A stretch of 64,000 nt of DNA. Origin: Campanula takesimana (lineage: Eukaryota > Streptophyta > Magnoliopsida > Asterales > Campanulaceae). Shown here piece by piece: positions 36,301-47,462 of the stretch (within the stretch, counting starts at the first letter, position 1; each line of letters starts with the position of its first letter). Made by a program: the position numbers and the translations under genes. Location: assembly GCA_026119855.1 (NCBI GenBank), contig JAOWBW010000159.1, positions 1 through 64,000 on the forward strand, written 5' to 3'. Below the pieces are notes generated by a model, which did not search any database, was not told the origin of the DNA, and saw only the letters and a list, made by a program, of their open reading frames with translations.

Positions 36301-36655
36301 TCACACCTACACAAATTTTATTCTCAATTTCATACCTTCTTACAAATTTTGCACATTAACTCTAATATCTCAATGTGGAAATGTTCCGAATAATCAAATA
36401 TTGATATCCCCATTTTCATGTTATTTATTTTTAGTTAAAAAGAATGTTTACATGCATGAATTGTAAATATTTTATATTTGATACTGAATATGAAAACACT
36501 TACAGGCGGATAATCTGAGGCACCAAACAATTCATCGGGTGCATCAACTCCTCACAACCCGTCAAGCGGCAAGGTGTTTGTTAGCGATTGCAGAGTACTT
36601 TCATCGCCTCCGATCTCTTAGTTCCCTTTGGTTGCAACGACCTCGACAAGATTAA
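30356..36655 (+). CDS. TGA-class bZIP transcription factor (TGA9/TGA10-like), 11 exons, 493 aa
   Basis: DNA-binding activator of the TGA family, which binds TGACG elements in the nucleus and acts in defence or flower development with NPR/ROXY-type partners. Exons: 30356-30588, 30721-30821, 31494-31576, 31733-31861, 32012-32086, 32263-32322, 32437-32514, 32603-32678, 32879-33150, 33339-33563, 36506-36655. All junctions are GT/AG and sum to 1482 nt in frame (the exon 5 acceptor could be 32018 instead). The N-terminus has a His/Gln/Asn-rich tract (about residues 38-60), then YDLGELDHALFLYLDG. Exon 6 is exactly the basic region TLRRLAQNREAARKSRLRKK (208-227); exon 7 is the leucine zipper (228-253). 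A DOG1-type domain starts near 279 (FDMEYARWLEEH, TPAERCFMWIGGFRPSDLIK) and the C-terminus is LSSLWLQRPRQD. Length and domains are normal and no lesion was seen. The clade assignment within TGA factors is from memory and less certain. Confidence 0.9.
30954..31128. mobile_element. Stowaway-like MITE in TGA intron 2
   Basis: Ends CTCTCTCCGTCTC and GAATGGAGGGAG with TA flanks (30952-30953 and 31129-31130). An inverted relative of the MITE at 20645 (shares AAAATGAT, ACATGGCTAGTGAA and AAGATCATTTTG). Confidence 0.8.
32165..32206. mobile_element. MITE end fragment in TGA intron 5
   Basis: CATGTCCCAAAATAAATGTC followed by CATTTTGGGGACGGAGCGAG and TA resembles the right arm of a Stowaway-like MITE. 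The other end is missing. Confidence 0.45.
32713..32810. mobile_element. Short Stowaway-like MITE in TGA intron 8, 98 bp
   Basis: Ends CTCCTCCGTCCCATAATG and CATTTATTATGAGACGGGAGAG with TA on both sides (32711-32712 and 32811-32812). Confidence 0.75.
34931..35162. mobile_element. Stowaway-like MITE in TGA intron 10
   Basis: Ends CTCCCTCTGTCCC and GGGACGGAGGGAG with TA flanks (34929-34930 and 35163-35164). 232 bp; the best-preserved copy of the subfamily also present at 7430 and 29580. Confidence 0.85.
35375..35570. mobile_element. Relic of the 15-kb Mutator-like TIR family
   Basis: Contains three AGTACGCA(G/T) words spaced ~30-40 bases (35459, 35490 and 35519), preceded by TTAACGGTTTCGTTAAATTTTAAC. 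This matches the layout of the arms of the element at 14975-16310. One arm only. Confidence 0.5.
36241..36260 (+). promoter_or_regulatory. TATA-like box inside TGA intron 10
   Basis: GCTATATAAATAGATC is a near-ideal plant TATA box. It is followed by C-rich and then leader-like sequence, 260 bp before the last exon. It may be a chance or transposon-borne motif; no start site is shown. Confidence 0.3.
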
Positions 36656-36808
36656 GTGAATTAATCTACCTGATCAAAATTTTAGCTATAGCTTAATTTG
36701 CTTAAATGCTAGCTTTCAACGAGCTTCTTGCTTATATGATCTTCTTTTGACAGGATGTAAAGATAGACATAATGTTGATAGTTTAAGAATATGCATGGTA
36801 GTGGTAGA

Positions 36809-36846
<38 letters not shown>

Positions 36847-38553
36847 ATTTGGCGGTTCCTTTTGAAATTCTTTTTGAAAATACTGAAAAATGAAAGATAA
36901 CAAATAGAATGAAAATATGCTTATAATAGCGTGGTTACTTATATTCAAGAACGATTAGATAAAAGATTTCAACAAAGACGGTGGGTCAAAAGCGATAGAG
37001 TTAACTTTATTAGAATATTTATATCTTGGAAATTATTATTTTGTTCAATAGAAAAGTCTCAAATTTAGAGTGTAGATTTTAATTAAAAGACTAATGAACT
37101 AGACCTTTTGATTAATTTTTGTTCCAAGAGATAACTGTCATATCAAAACCAACAAAAATCAATTTTAATAACCCAATTTGTAAAGGAACAACAAGCTGCA
37201 CAATTTTTCAACAATTTCATAGGTTTTTCAAGCATTGTAGTTTATGGATGAGTTTTATCACTCATTTATTGGGTATTTTTCAGACTTATTGTCGATGAAA
37301 TTCTCATGTATTTGTCTATTTGATATGTGTTTTAGTGTTTTTGTGAAAGTAAGGGTTAAATGGTGAAATGTACTGAATTCAGATCATACATGGCAAAATT
37401 TGGACCTATAGGGACTTCAGAGGAATTTTTAACAGTCAAAGTACTGATGTTCAATATACGAAGATTTCAAGTGCGAATATGTACTTTCTGATACATACGA
37501 GATCAAACTGCAGATACATCAAAGTTAAAGGATTTTATGGTATTTTATAAAGTTAGAGGAAAAAAAGTAAAATTTCTCAAAACACCAGGGACCTTGTGGT
37601 ATGTCAGATATTAGAATTAAAAGTCAGCCAATAGGCGTAAGACATGTTTGTGTAACTTTTATTTTCTTTATATTTTCTTTCCTATCCTACTTTCAAAAGG
37701 TTTTCTTTAGTTAGTTTTAGGGTTAGATAATATTAATGGAGCCCAAAGATTTAAGATTTTATTCGCTATTAATGAAAGCTAACTTGTATTAGAATCTTGT
37801 GTTTTGAATACAACCCTAGTTTTTATTCATTGATTTATCTCAAGTGATTCAATTCTTCATCTTTTATACATGCAGTAGTCTGACCACGATATTGCATGCA
37901 TATTTAGTGTCAATTGGGTGCAAATGATTGCATGACCACTGAGTATACACTAGCCATAACTAGAGACAATTAAACTTGTGTTTTTAGAGGTGACCAACTC
38001 GATTTGCAAATCCAGCTCAAGTTCATATTCTTTTGCACTTAATGAAATCTTTGACTAACGTGGGTGTCTGACGACAATCATACCTATTCTTAGATTACTT
38101 AAGCCGTAAATGTACCCCTTTAAAGCCTTTAGTAGAGTGAAGGACTTCAATGAGTAGAACATAACATCTTAAACAAAACATACGTAAGTAGTGTAGGTGA
38201 ACCTTTCCCTATTTCTCACATCAGAATTCAATCTTATTTGTTTGCTTTAATTTACTTGCTTTCGTTACTTTTCATAAGAATCAACTCAAAACAAATCTTT
38301 TGGTTAAAATCAATCAAATTTCTTTTTCTCCAATAGTCTTTTAGGTTTGACCCTTGCTGTTGCATCTTGCTACACCGATACTCATGCACTTGTGAGGTTC
38401 TTATTTCTTTATTAGTGGGGTACAATTTCTCTCAGAAAACCAAACATAAGTTAGAACACAAGAGTAGACAGAGAAGAAGAAAATTCGTTGCCGTTGTTGG
38501 CCATAACAAGGGAATTGGGCCACTGTTGATTGAAACCGGCGAGAGAGGAACTT
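36656..38553. other. TGA 3' flank and degenerate retrotransposon remnant
   Basis: A (CT)n tract occupies about 36810-36847, probably in or near the 3'UTR. From about 37680 to 38420 the composition and phrases (GTTTGACCCTTGCTGTTGC, CTCATGCACTTGTGAGGTTC) resemble a decayed LTR/leader boundary like that near 28200. No ends or coding sequence were identified. Confidence 0.35.
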
Positions 38554-39404
38554 TGTAACGCCCGTCCTAATTCCTGTTAAATTCTTGTCTTGCATAATTA
38601 TATGCTATTTTAATTGAGTTAATTATTTAACTAATTGAGCAAGTTTAGGACTTAATGGTCCAAGTTGAAACTTTAGGGCCATTTGTGAAAAATTAAAGTT
38701 TAGGGGCCTTTTTGTCAAAGTTAGAACTTGAGGGGCCAAAGTGCAATTCTTGAAACTTGTAAGGATAAAATTGGGTTGCCTCCTCTGATCATTGTTATCC
38801 CCAACAATTCTCTCGTACTTTCTCTCTGTCTCAGAAGAAAGTTAGGGTTTACCCTATTCTCGATCCCTCTTGCTTAATTATGTCTCTGTTCGAAAATCCG
38901 ACTTCGCATAAATGATCAGGGCGGTGAGTAGAGCATTTCATGCCGAACATAAATTAGTTTGGGTGAATTTGATTTCGGAGTAGGTAAGTCACTAGCTCCC
39001 CCTTGCTTGTAATAACATGCCTATATGTTATTCTTGATACTTGTGCTTGTTAATTTCGTGAATTGGATGAGTTTTGTGATACTTGTAAATTTGGGACAAA
39101 GGGAGTATTATAAAACTATGTGGCTGAATGAATAGCCTTGAAAGATGATGTCCTGGGTATGTTAAAAATATACTCCTAAGTGTTAGTAATTATACTTATA
39201 TTTTTGGGACGGTGAAATATTTAAATGGAATAAAAGAAAGTTATTCTATTATTTGTGGGATGGTAAAAAGAATAAAATAAACTTGAAAGTAGTGTTTTGA
39301 ACTTGTTTGTATGTCCTAGGTATGTCCTATGAGTTAGTAAAAGTATACTCCTACGCTTGGGACGGAGAATTCTTAAGCCTGGAAAGAAATTGAGTTTTGC
39401 TGGA

Positions 39405-39575
39405 ATTGTACCGAGCGCCTGCCTGGTCCGTTTTGAGCGCCCGCTTACCTTGTGTTTCATGACCAAAAAGTTCTGTTGAACTTGTGAGCGCGCGCCTGGT
39501 ATGTGCCGAGCGCCCACTTGCCCTGCAACCCTAGACCGAGCGCCCGCCCGGGTAGAAGCAAGCACCCGCCCGGTC
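39405..39575. repeat. GAGCGCCCGC repeat cluster in the solo LTR
   Basis: GAGCGCC(T/C)GC-type words recur about six times (near 39412, 39434, 39488, 39511, 39538 and 39560), with CTGGTCC/CCCGGTCC companions, spaced 22-54 bp. Confidence 0.7.
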
Positions 39576-39927
39576 CCCTGTTTTAACAAAACGTGTTTAA
39601 ATCCCAAAGGAAATGAAACATTACCCCTCCTAAGGCATACAGCCTTAGTATAAGATGTCCTAGCAAGTGTATATGTACTTTTGGGGGCATTAGAACTTAG
39701 TCTTGAACATGAGTACTCATAGAATTAAAATGAGAACTTGAGCCTAAGAGTAAGAACTTTTTTAATTGTCTCGAAAGTGCTAAGAACAAGAACTAATGTT
39801 TTATATGTGTCTTGAAACCAATGTTTGTGTACCTTTGGGGCACTAGAACAATGTCTTGAGCTTGAGCACCCTAGGAATAGGATCATGAATTGTAAGTATA
39901 AGATATGTAACTCTTTTACTTAGCTTG

Positions 39928-40113
39928 AACTTGAAATATAAGACAATTAAATCTTGTACATGACTTGAATATCCAAAGATTGGAATAATAACTTGAGTAT
40001 AAGATAATTAATTCTTGTACATATCTTGAACATCCAAAGAATTGGATTGAGAACTTGAATGTAAGATGATAAAATCTTGTACATGCCTTGAAACCAATAC
40101 ATGTGTATGGTAA
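39928..40113. repeat. ~62-bp tandem repeat, three copies
   Basis: Units beginning AACTTGA(A/G)(T)ATAAGA at 39928, 39990 and 40052, each continuing ATCTTGTACAT and CATCCAAAGA-like text. Inside the solo LTR. Confidence 0.7.
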
Positions 40114-41889
40114 TGAACTTGAAAGTGCTATGAACAAGCACTAACGTGTTAGAACTATTCTTGATGTGTATGTGCAAATATTGCACATAACTACTTGATA
40201 GAATGTGGCTTGTTGATTACTTGATACATGATATGAATAACCAAAGAGTTGGAATATAGAACTACATAGAGAATGAACAACTCTAAGACATACTTGAATC
40301 TAATACGTGTGTATTGAAAGTGCTATGAACAAGCACTAATGTGCTAGTAATTGGTTTTAATCGTGCATATACTCAATGAAGTATATAAAGTATAAAGAAG
40401 ATATCTTGTTCTTGAGTTGAGTTCCTAAAGAATAAGGGACTAGTGTAATACGAAGATAATTCATATAACTATGAATATTACGATTTAAGTCAACAAGAAT
40501 GATTACAGAACACAATATGTGTTGGAAAATGTATTCGATTATTAACGATACATATACGCGAGATATGATTGTGACTAGGTACAATACGACCTATTCGACT
40601 ACGTGCTTAGAGTCTAAGATGTTGGGCTCTACTTGGAAGTAAGGGTATCGTGATAGACACATTAGTGTGTTAAAGGTTATATGAATATGTACGTGTAAAT
40701 ATTTCATATGACAAAGTGATATAATATGACTTACCCTACTACTTGGTTGGGGTCTGTTATTAATAGACTCTAATTTGGCTTGATTGTGTTACGTGAACAC
40801 ATTATGTTCTATTGTTATACTGATTTGTATTCGTAATTATTGCGTACGTGTACTTGTATTTGGTGAGCACATGATTACATGGTTCATGAAGAGCTAGTCC
40901 ACTACTTTTGGACTTAGTTCTACTCTTGTAGTTCAAGTAAACACTACTTGTGAATTCTTGTGTGAGTCCAGCTGGTCCTTGCTTGTTCGGAGATATATAG
41001 GTTCACACTTATCGCGAGTGATGGGGCTAAGTGATAATCGGGGATCTATATATCTGCGCTTGACCCCTTACTACCGATCATAGTAAGGGCATATAGCCTC
41101 CTTTGTTAGAGCAATACGCCTGATAAAGTGACTGCTATACCTCTTGTCTTGAATCTTGTTCTCGAGTGTGATACTGGTTACCGGGTCCTCTTGTGTACTG
41201 CACAGCAGCAACTTGATTGATCGTGATTTGTCAACTGCAATAAGCAACGACAACAATGGTTTACTTGGGAGGAATAAGGTTGGAATATCCTTTGTAACGT
41301 GATAGTTTAGCCTTACGTGATAGCTACTTGATGAGTTTGCTTAACCTCTCATATACTTGTTACTTGATGACATCTTGAGCATGATTACTTGATAATCTTC
41401 TTGATTTGCATGATTACATGATAACATGCTATGTACTTGTATCTAGTAACTTACTGAGATTTATCTCACCCCGTTCCTTGTTTATTTGTTCCCCCCCCCC
41501 AAGGAAAGCAAGTGGTAATACGTTGTGAGGCTCGACTTAGCAGGGGCCTACTTGGCAGGTTGTTCTTGTTGGGGATTGTTATCCTTTTCAGTTTTGGTGA
41601 GGACGATTTTGTATCAGTTGTTTAGACTCAGTATATTGGGTAGAGTTGTATAGTTCTTGTAGTGCCAGCTTATGTGCTAGGCATGTTTTCCGCTGTGCAT
41701 AACCACAATTGGTTTAAATTTCTTGGTATAGAACTTGTGGTGAGCTATTTTAGCTCGTTTCTCTTGAGTATATATGATACCAGTTGATTTATTCATGTGT
41801 CATTCCCGTTTTTCCGCTTCTTGTTAGTTACGCGCACCAGGTTCGAGGTTCTATTAGGGAACCCCGGGACTTGGGGGCGTGTCAAACCT

Positions 41890-42985
41890 AGAACTCTTAT
41901 GCCATGTTCTTAGCTTTATAAAGGCCATGGCATATCAACCATCTTTTTTAGATTTTCTTTTACGAAAAAAGTTGATAAAGAAACACTTTAACTGAATTTA
42001 AGAAAATGTAATTCAGACTCTGATTACCAACTAATGTAGGGAAGCAGAAGCATAAAATTCCACATCATACATGTTATAATGCGAACAAGCTCCCGTTAAT
42101 TATCAGTAATCGCATGCGATTCAACAATAATTGAAGATCATTCACTTGCAATCGTGCTTAATCAGCAGTATTTGATACTATTCTTTCGGCACTGTTATGA
42201 CAATCAACGAATTTATAGTTTTTATCCTTTTTATCTTTTATGCTTCCGCTTGCCAATATCAGTGGGAGACAGGGTGAGGATCCGGAAAATGAAGGATGCC
42301 GGAGATGGACGAAGGTAGGGATGGGGTCGCCAGTTTTGGAACCGCTGCGTTTAAAGAGAGAAAGAGAGTGAGAGAGAAATGAGTTTGAGGGAGAGAATGA
42401 AAGTTCAAATGAGAGGAGAGGGGAGAGAGAGGAGTCGTATATGTCAAATGCATGATTTAGGGTTAAGGTGAGTAAGGGAGGCCAAGGGCTAGTTTATGAT
42501 TTACATTATTTCATTAAATTAATCAGGCCCTTTTTGGCAATAAAGATTCATCATATGGACCAAACGGTAATTGTTTGAATCTTCTACCCTCGTAAAAAGT
42601 ATGGTTAGTTTTGAGGGGTGTATGGTGAATTATTTCAAATAGTAATCGAGCGGAGCGTCCAGCCGACTGCAGATTGTTAGAAATCGCCTGATTTCAACAG
42701 TAAATTTGAACGTTGCCGGCGCCGGCGGGAAAATCAGTCACCGAATTCTGAAGGTTAATCCTCGTTTCCCCTGATTATATTGTAGTTATTATTTACAGCC
42801 CTACCTATTATCCCCAAATTTTTTATTCCAGAAAGTACAAATCTTTTGTTAATTTCATCAAGAACAATTGCCACTAATTTCACCTGTTAGACATTATTTT
42901 CATAGTAAAAAATTGACATTTTAGTGAGTTTCTATCTTGTCGTTCACATTTTATATTGAAATTACTGGAGTGTTCAGATTTATGT
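41890..42985. other. Intergenic between solo LTR and MCTP gene
   Basis: At 42020-42040 ACTCTGATTACCAACTAATG resembles a decayed tRNA-Met PBS (reverse) next to an LTR end; GAAGCATAAAA-type words bound 42030-42255. A GA-rich stretch (42350-42435) encodes on the minus strand a short Ser/Leu/Pro-rich frame of uncertain reality. A GC-rich island GCCGGCGCCGGCGGG lies at 42716-42730. No gene is called. Confidence 0.35.
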
Positions 42986-43035
42986 TAGTCGACCCCAAAT
43001 CAATTTGGGACTAAGGCTTTATTATTGCTGGATTA
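42986..43035 (+). repeat. SINE/RTE-like 3' tail
   Basis: TTAGTCGACCCCAAATCAAT followed by TTGGGACTAAGGCTTTATTA resembles the widespread plant retroposon tail GTCGACCCCAA...TTGGGACTAAGGC with a TTATTG-repeat end. Too short to define the parent element. Confidence 0.35.
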
Positions 43036-43262
43036 TTTTGGCATCTCGTTTTGTGCTTGAGTTTGGCTCTTCCAAATCCTTTCCATACTTAATTTAAAGT
43101 CCGAAAAATCACGTTACAAAATACCACAATTTTTTCTCGAGATTTTCACCCAAGTTTATGTTAACTTACAATACAAATGCATAATGTCACTAGATACATA
43201 AAAATGAGTATATATTTGAATATGCTCCTGAAGCTTCCTGTTGCTTGGTGATTTGCCATTTT

Positions 43263-45656
43263 TCATAGCATGCTATCAGCTCGAGCAGGCAATCTCCTGA
43301 AGTAGTTACTAGGAACAGAAGGCATCTTGCTTCGAAACCTCGGGTGCCTTAATAAAAACAACCCCGTGAGCAGAATCACTATTTTAAAAGGCGTAACGTA
43401 AAGAACAACTGCTGTTAAAAGGCAGAAAAATACGAAAAGGGTACTAGCTCTCGGATCTCTCCACCCGAGCAGAGCTTGGAATCTTTCTCCTTGTGTTGCC
43501 ATATCCCCAACCACAGTCTGGATACGTCCTGCCACACTTCTAAGCCTATCGTACCTCATTCTGATCACGTCTTGAGTCTTTGATGTAGGAAAAGTGTCAA
43601 ATTCTTCATCTAGTTCATCAGGATGGACCGCTTCTGCCCAAGAAAGCTTAGTATCCATATGTGGAGGGTGTCTTGATCGAAACCGAAAATTCCATATTCC
43701 TATAAGAAACATGTATAGAAAAATGGTGGGGAGAATAAGTTCCGGATAACAGATTAGTATGCAGCACAAGACATGAACAAGAATCGAAGTGATTGGGTTC
43801 TTCCACTGACAAACTTCCTCGATCCACCTACTCATTGAAATTACGCCTCCAAACAAGGAAACGATTCTAAAGAAGTTTGCTTTACTCCTCCTCATGCTCC
43901 ACATGTGGGAATCCACATCTAGCATGTACTCGACAACCTCTTTTCTAAGTGGAGGCTCGGCTCTCCCTAGCCTTACTGATACAATGTTCATGGCTTGATA
44001 TCTTAAGCTGTCTAACTGGTTTACTGTGAACGGGTGCAGATAATGCATTTTCGGAAGTAATGGGTGTCCGTAAAGATACATCATGTGTGCGAAAGACAAG
44101 CAAGTGACACGAAAGGCTAGTTGAAGTTCCCCCATCTTTTTTAGACCAGATGGTTGGAGAACAAGAAGAGGGTAATAGTGTGCGTAAATCCTGTCTCTTT
44201 CAAGTGTTGATAAGCGTATTCTAACCTTTCCGATCCTTCCGTCCCTTCCGGGCCCACCACCACTGCCACCTGGCTTCTCGTTCCCGCCCAGGTGGCAGTT
44301 ATCGAAAACTCCCAGCGTGATTACTGTACACGGGTCGTAAACTTCCCATGTATATTGCTCATTCCATTTTGGACTGAAGCTTTCAACAATTGTTCTTGTT
44401 CGCACCCACTTCTGGCCATATTTTGCCACACAATAAGCATCCGTGCTTCCTCTTCCGTCCCTTGTCTTCATTGGTAAGAGCCCTTGTGCACTCAAGATAC
44501 CCACTTCTAGGATTCCGATTGGCTGTTTCCAAAGCTGTCTAGCTGTGGGCCGTTGATCACTGATGTACATAGTTGACTCATCTAGTACATGATACCCACC
44601 TTCAAGACAGGCTCTGAGATGAATCCTTGTTGAAAACCTGAGCTCCTTTTTCCTATCTGTTTCCAACACACCGAACCCATACTTTTCGAGGTTGAACCAG
44701 CGCGAATGAACGGGGCGATGATCCAATCTCCTCTCAAATATGGAAAGTGGCAAGCTTATCCGTCCCACAAGCTCGTCTTTTGAGGGACCCACTTTATTTT
44801 CAACTTGAAGGACCAAGTGCTCTTCAAAAGGCTCCGCCGCCACAAATATTAAGTCTTCATTCCAGGACGGATTTGTTGTGCGCGTTGGGCATATCTTAGT
44901 CTTCAGAATCTGATTTCCAACTTGCGCCTTCACAAGAACTTGGGGGAGTTGAATTTTGTCTAGTGATTCTACATCCTGAGCTTCGATTATGTTGACTCTT
45001 AGATACCATAGTTTTGGTGAAACATACACCTTTGATCTTACACTGAACACACCTTCTCCATAAACTGTGGCTGCATCAGAATGCCACGCTTCTGGAAAAG
45101 CTTCATCAGCTTGTGTCCCCATCCAAACCGCTAACATAACCTCTCCTCGAACTTTGGGCACCCCATAACGATCATCAAGTCTATACCACTGAGGTGCTAA
45201 AGGACTATCTGGTGGGACCCGTGTCGGCACTTCATTCATATCGAACACCACCTTCCCTAAATAGTCATCTCTTGTTACCATCTCTTTGTCTCTGACATAT
45301 ACTTCAAGAACTGAGGACTGAATCTTCTCTTTTGAGAAAGCAAACACTTGGTTCCACTCCGGGTATATTTTTTGGTCAAAGTGCTGTGTTTTGCCTTTAT
45401 AATTTCCCAGTTTCACTTCTACATATGGGTCACAACTTCCTGTGATTGGGCTTGTGGGAAGATCTCTTGCTTTCACGACACGGACGTAAAGATAATACAT
45501 CTGCTCCACAAGATCGTAAGTGCTTGTAACTCTTTCGCTGGTTATCCACCCTCCTCCTCCTCGCACTCCTCCGTGTGGCCATCTCTCTCCAAGCTGGGGC
45601 TTCGTGTCCTTGAGTTTGTAGTTGTCTTGTTGGTTACTAGATGCTTGTGGATTCAT
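43263..45656 (-). CDS. Multiple C2 domain and transmembrane region protein (MCTP/FTIP family), 797 aa
   Basis: ER-anchored C2 protein of the family that includes FTIP1 and QUIRKY. Members tether membranes at plasmodesmata and traffic mobile signals. The protein has an N-terminal Gly-rich tail, then C2 domains at about 54-155 (GSCDPYVEVKLGNYKGKT, with Asp76 and the VRDKEMVTRDD loop), 217-320 and 380-500 (STDAYCVAKYGQKWVRTRT). The plant C-terminal PRT_C region runs from about 640 (HPPHMDTKLSWAEAVHPDEL), with hydrophobic segments at about 622-655 and 738-768. Its end FRRLPARADSML is the canonical family terminus. The coding region is a single exon, as usual in this family, and the length is normal (family about 770-800). 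C2-2 has ENKV where relatives I recall have EDRV, so one calcium ligand may be lost. The C2-3 loop at 455-473 is Gly-rich. No stop or frameshift. The paralogue group (FTIP1 versus MCTP3-5) is undecided. Confidence 0.95.
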   Translation of the reverse strand: MNPQASSNQQDNYKLKDTKPQLGERWPHGGVRGGGGWITSERVTSTYDLVEQMYYLYVRVVKARDLPTSPITGSCDPYVEVKLGNYKGKTQHFDQKIYPEWNQVFAFSKEKIQSSVLEVYVRDKEMVTRDDYLGKVVFDMNEVPTRVPPDSPLAPQWYRLDDRYGVPKVRGEVMLAVWMGTQADEAFPEAWHSDAATVYGEGVFSVRSKVYVSPKLWYLRVNIIEAQDVESLDKIQLPQVLVKAQVGNQILKTKICPTRTTNPSWNEDLIFVAAEPFEEHLVLQVENKVGPSKDELVGRISLPLSIFERRLDHRPVHSRWFNLEKYGFGVLETDRKKELRFSTRIHLRACLEGGYHVLDESTMYISDQRPTARQLWKQPIGILEVGILSAQGLLPMKTRDGRGSTDAYCVAKYGQKWVRTRTIVESFSPKWNEQYTWEVYDPCTVITLGVFDNCHLGGNEKPGGSGGGPGRDGRIGKVRIRLSTLERDRIYAHYYPLLVLQPSGLKKMGELQLAFRVTCLSFAHMMYLYGHPLLPKMHYLHPFTVNQLDSLRYQAMNIVSVRLGRAEPPLRKEVVEYMLDVDSHMWSMRRSKANFFRIVSLFGGVISMSRWIEEVCQWKNPITSILVHVLCCILICYPELILPTIFLYMFLIGIWNFRFRSRHPPHMDTKLSWAEAVHPDELDEEFDTFPTSKTQDVIRMRYDRLRSVAGRIQTVVGDMATQGERFQALLGWRDPRASTLFVFFCLLTAVVLYVTPFKIVILLTGLFLLRHPRFRSKMPSVPSNYFRRLPARADSML

Positions 45657-45677
45657 TTGAAACAGAGTTAAGATTTT

Positions 45678-45870
45678 CTGTAAAAATCTACAAGTTTGCT
45701 GTCAGTTTGTAAGGAATTGTAGATATTGAAGAAACAAAACTTCTATGTAAGAGCTTATTCTGCAGCATATAAACAGAAGGGGATTGAAATCATAGTACAA
45801 TATTGAAGCATGATCGTTTTTTTGACAGTAGAAAGGAGAAGCTTATCTTCTTGCTGAAAAGGGTACTTAC
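45678..45870 (-). other. 5'UTR intron of the MCTP gene
   Basis: On the minus strand AAAAACG|GTAAGTACCC (donor at 45870) and TTTTTACAG|AAAATC (acceptor at 45678) give a 193-bp intron ending 21 bases before the start codon. The region upstream (45871 to about 46150) would be the non-coding first exon. A 131-codon frame overlapping it is broken by this splice model and has no family features. Confidence 0.6.
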
Positions 45871-46150
45871 CGTTTTTATAAACTTGTGATCTGAATAACT
45901 TTTGGCGGTGGCTGCAGCTGGTAACGGTGTCTATTTTTGTGCAGAATCCCGCTTTTTGTTTCACCTTTTTTCTGAAGGATGTCAAAATTGTTGAAATTGA
46001 AGAGGAGCTGGGGATTCTGAACAGAGTTGAGTTTTTTGTGTCTAAGCTATGCAGTAAGCTTGAAGCTCTGCCTTCTGTTGTTGACTTCTTTCGAAAGGCT
46101 AGATGAACTTTCTGTTTGATCCTTTGGCGGGGAATCCAAGACTGATGCAA

Positions 46151-47462
46151 ATGATTTTGGTGTGATCACGCATAAATATAATACAAAACGTGGCCCTTTG
46201 TTTTTGAATTTCGATCAAGAAAATGGAGGGAGGAAAAAGTATAAAATAAAGGTATGTATTTGCTTTCTTTAAACGCGTATTTCCTAATTGATACTTTGTT
46301 AGAATTAGCCACAAAAAAAGTTTACATGAAAAGCTAGTGCTTTAAACTCATTCTACAGATAAAATGATGTTTTGTTACCCCATCTGAGCTGTGACAAACA
46401 TGGTCTTTTTAGTGTTTAAATAAATTGCATTTTTTTTTTCTGCTTTTATTTATAGATTCCCGTTCATTTGAGGGGAATTGTATTGCTTACTCTTGCCTAA
46501 TGTATGTTCCTCGTATGTCGTCAGGCTAAGCTAATGCGAAGGAGCAACTGACGGGTTATAGAAGGACTTGCAAGAGGTAAAGGCAGTTGCGTGGTGCTTA
46601 AAGAAAAGCGAAAGCAAGCTGTAGTTAAAGGTTGAGGGTATGTATATGACCATCCTTATAAAGATGCTTTTCACCTTTATTCTTCATCTTTATTCTCAGC
46701 CTAAACTAAAATCTCCCATCATTACTGCTTTTAAACTCCAAATAATATTGCTAAGATTCTTCATTTTCTTAAAAAAAAAATATAATTATTTGTTGATCGT
46801 TTACTGAACACGTAAACTCTTTACCTAGCAAGTAACTGACTGATATTGGTCTGGTAATACGAGAGATTTCTCGTTAACAGTTTGGTTTTTCGAAAAACGA
46901 GGAAGATATATTGGCGTATGTAGTTTTGGATATGAAGTTATATTCAGGTTGGAATTTCAAATATTGTTTATATTCCTTCAAAATCATAATATTCCATAAA
47001 GATACCATATTTTGCGTGTCGCACTTGTGTTCTGTCCTGTCCATATGATCGACTTGCAAATATTCGAATTGTGCACCTCCAACAAAAGTTAAACCTCATT
47101 TTAGATGGAAGATAAAATTAGGCGATTAAACCGAACTTTTCATTGATACAAACTTGAGTTATCATAGTACGAAAAACGATACCAGATTCACAATGCTTTA
47201 GTACTAGGAAGAACATTGATTTTATTTACCTTGCACTGGAATTTTGTACTGTGAAAGTTGCCTTATCTTCATATAGTTTTATAAAACTCATGTGCCATGA
47301 ACATTATTACTTATAATTTCTTTATTTCCTTTTTGATTATTTTAATTAGCAATACTCAAAATTATAGTAAAAGATAAAATCACTTTTGATGATTACACTA
47401 CAGCGGCGCAATCATCATGATGCTACATTGCTACATGAGTATTATAATTGATCTGAATAATA
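46151..47462. other. MCTP upstream region, nothing else recognised
   Basis: Presumed promoter of the MCTP gene on the minus strand, then unrecognised AT-rich DNA. No TATA box assigned. Confidence 0.35.

Larger units (their letters stand above)
33564..36505 (+). other. TGA intron 10 (2942 bp), transposon-loaded
   Basis: By far the largest intron of the gene. It holds a full MITE (34931-35162), a Mutator-like TIR relic (35375-35570), a CT-rich, Pro-coding stretch near 34560-34770 and a TATA-like promoter-looking segment near 36240. No independent gene is supported. Confidence 0.7.
38554..41884 (+). repeat. Solo LTR, 3331 bp, probable Ty3/gypsy
   Basis: Starts TGTAACGCCCGTCC and ends GGGGGCGTGTCA; the terminal TGTAACGCCC and TGACACGCCC (reverse of the end) are inverted. 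Flanks are aactt (38549-38553) and aacct (41885-41889), a 5-bp duplication with one mismatch. Length and termini fit the long-LTR Del/Tekay chromovirus type, an inference. It contains a GC-rich repeat cluster (39405-39575), ~62-bp tandem repeats (39928-40113), a C12-like run near 41490 and no coding region. Confidence 0.75.

Noticed and set aside
42259..42453. 64-aa minus-strand Ser/Leu/Pro frame as a gene
   Set aside because: Derived from a GA-rich tract, no family match and no splice partner; kept only as a remark.
45755..46150. 131-aa frame upstream of MCTP
   Set aside because: Overlaps the presumed 5'UTR exon and is interrupted by a good splice donor; no recognisable domain.
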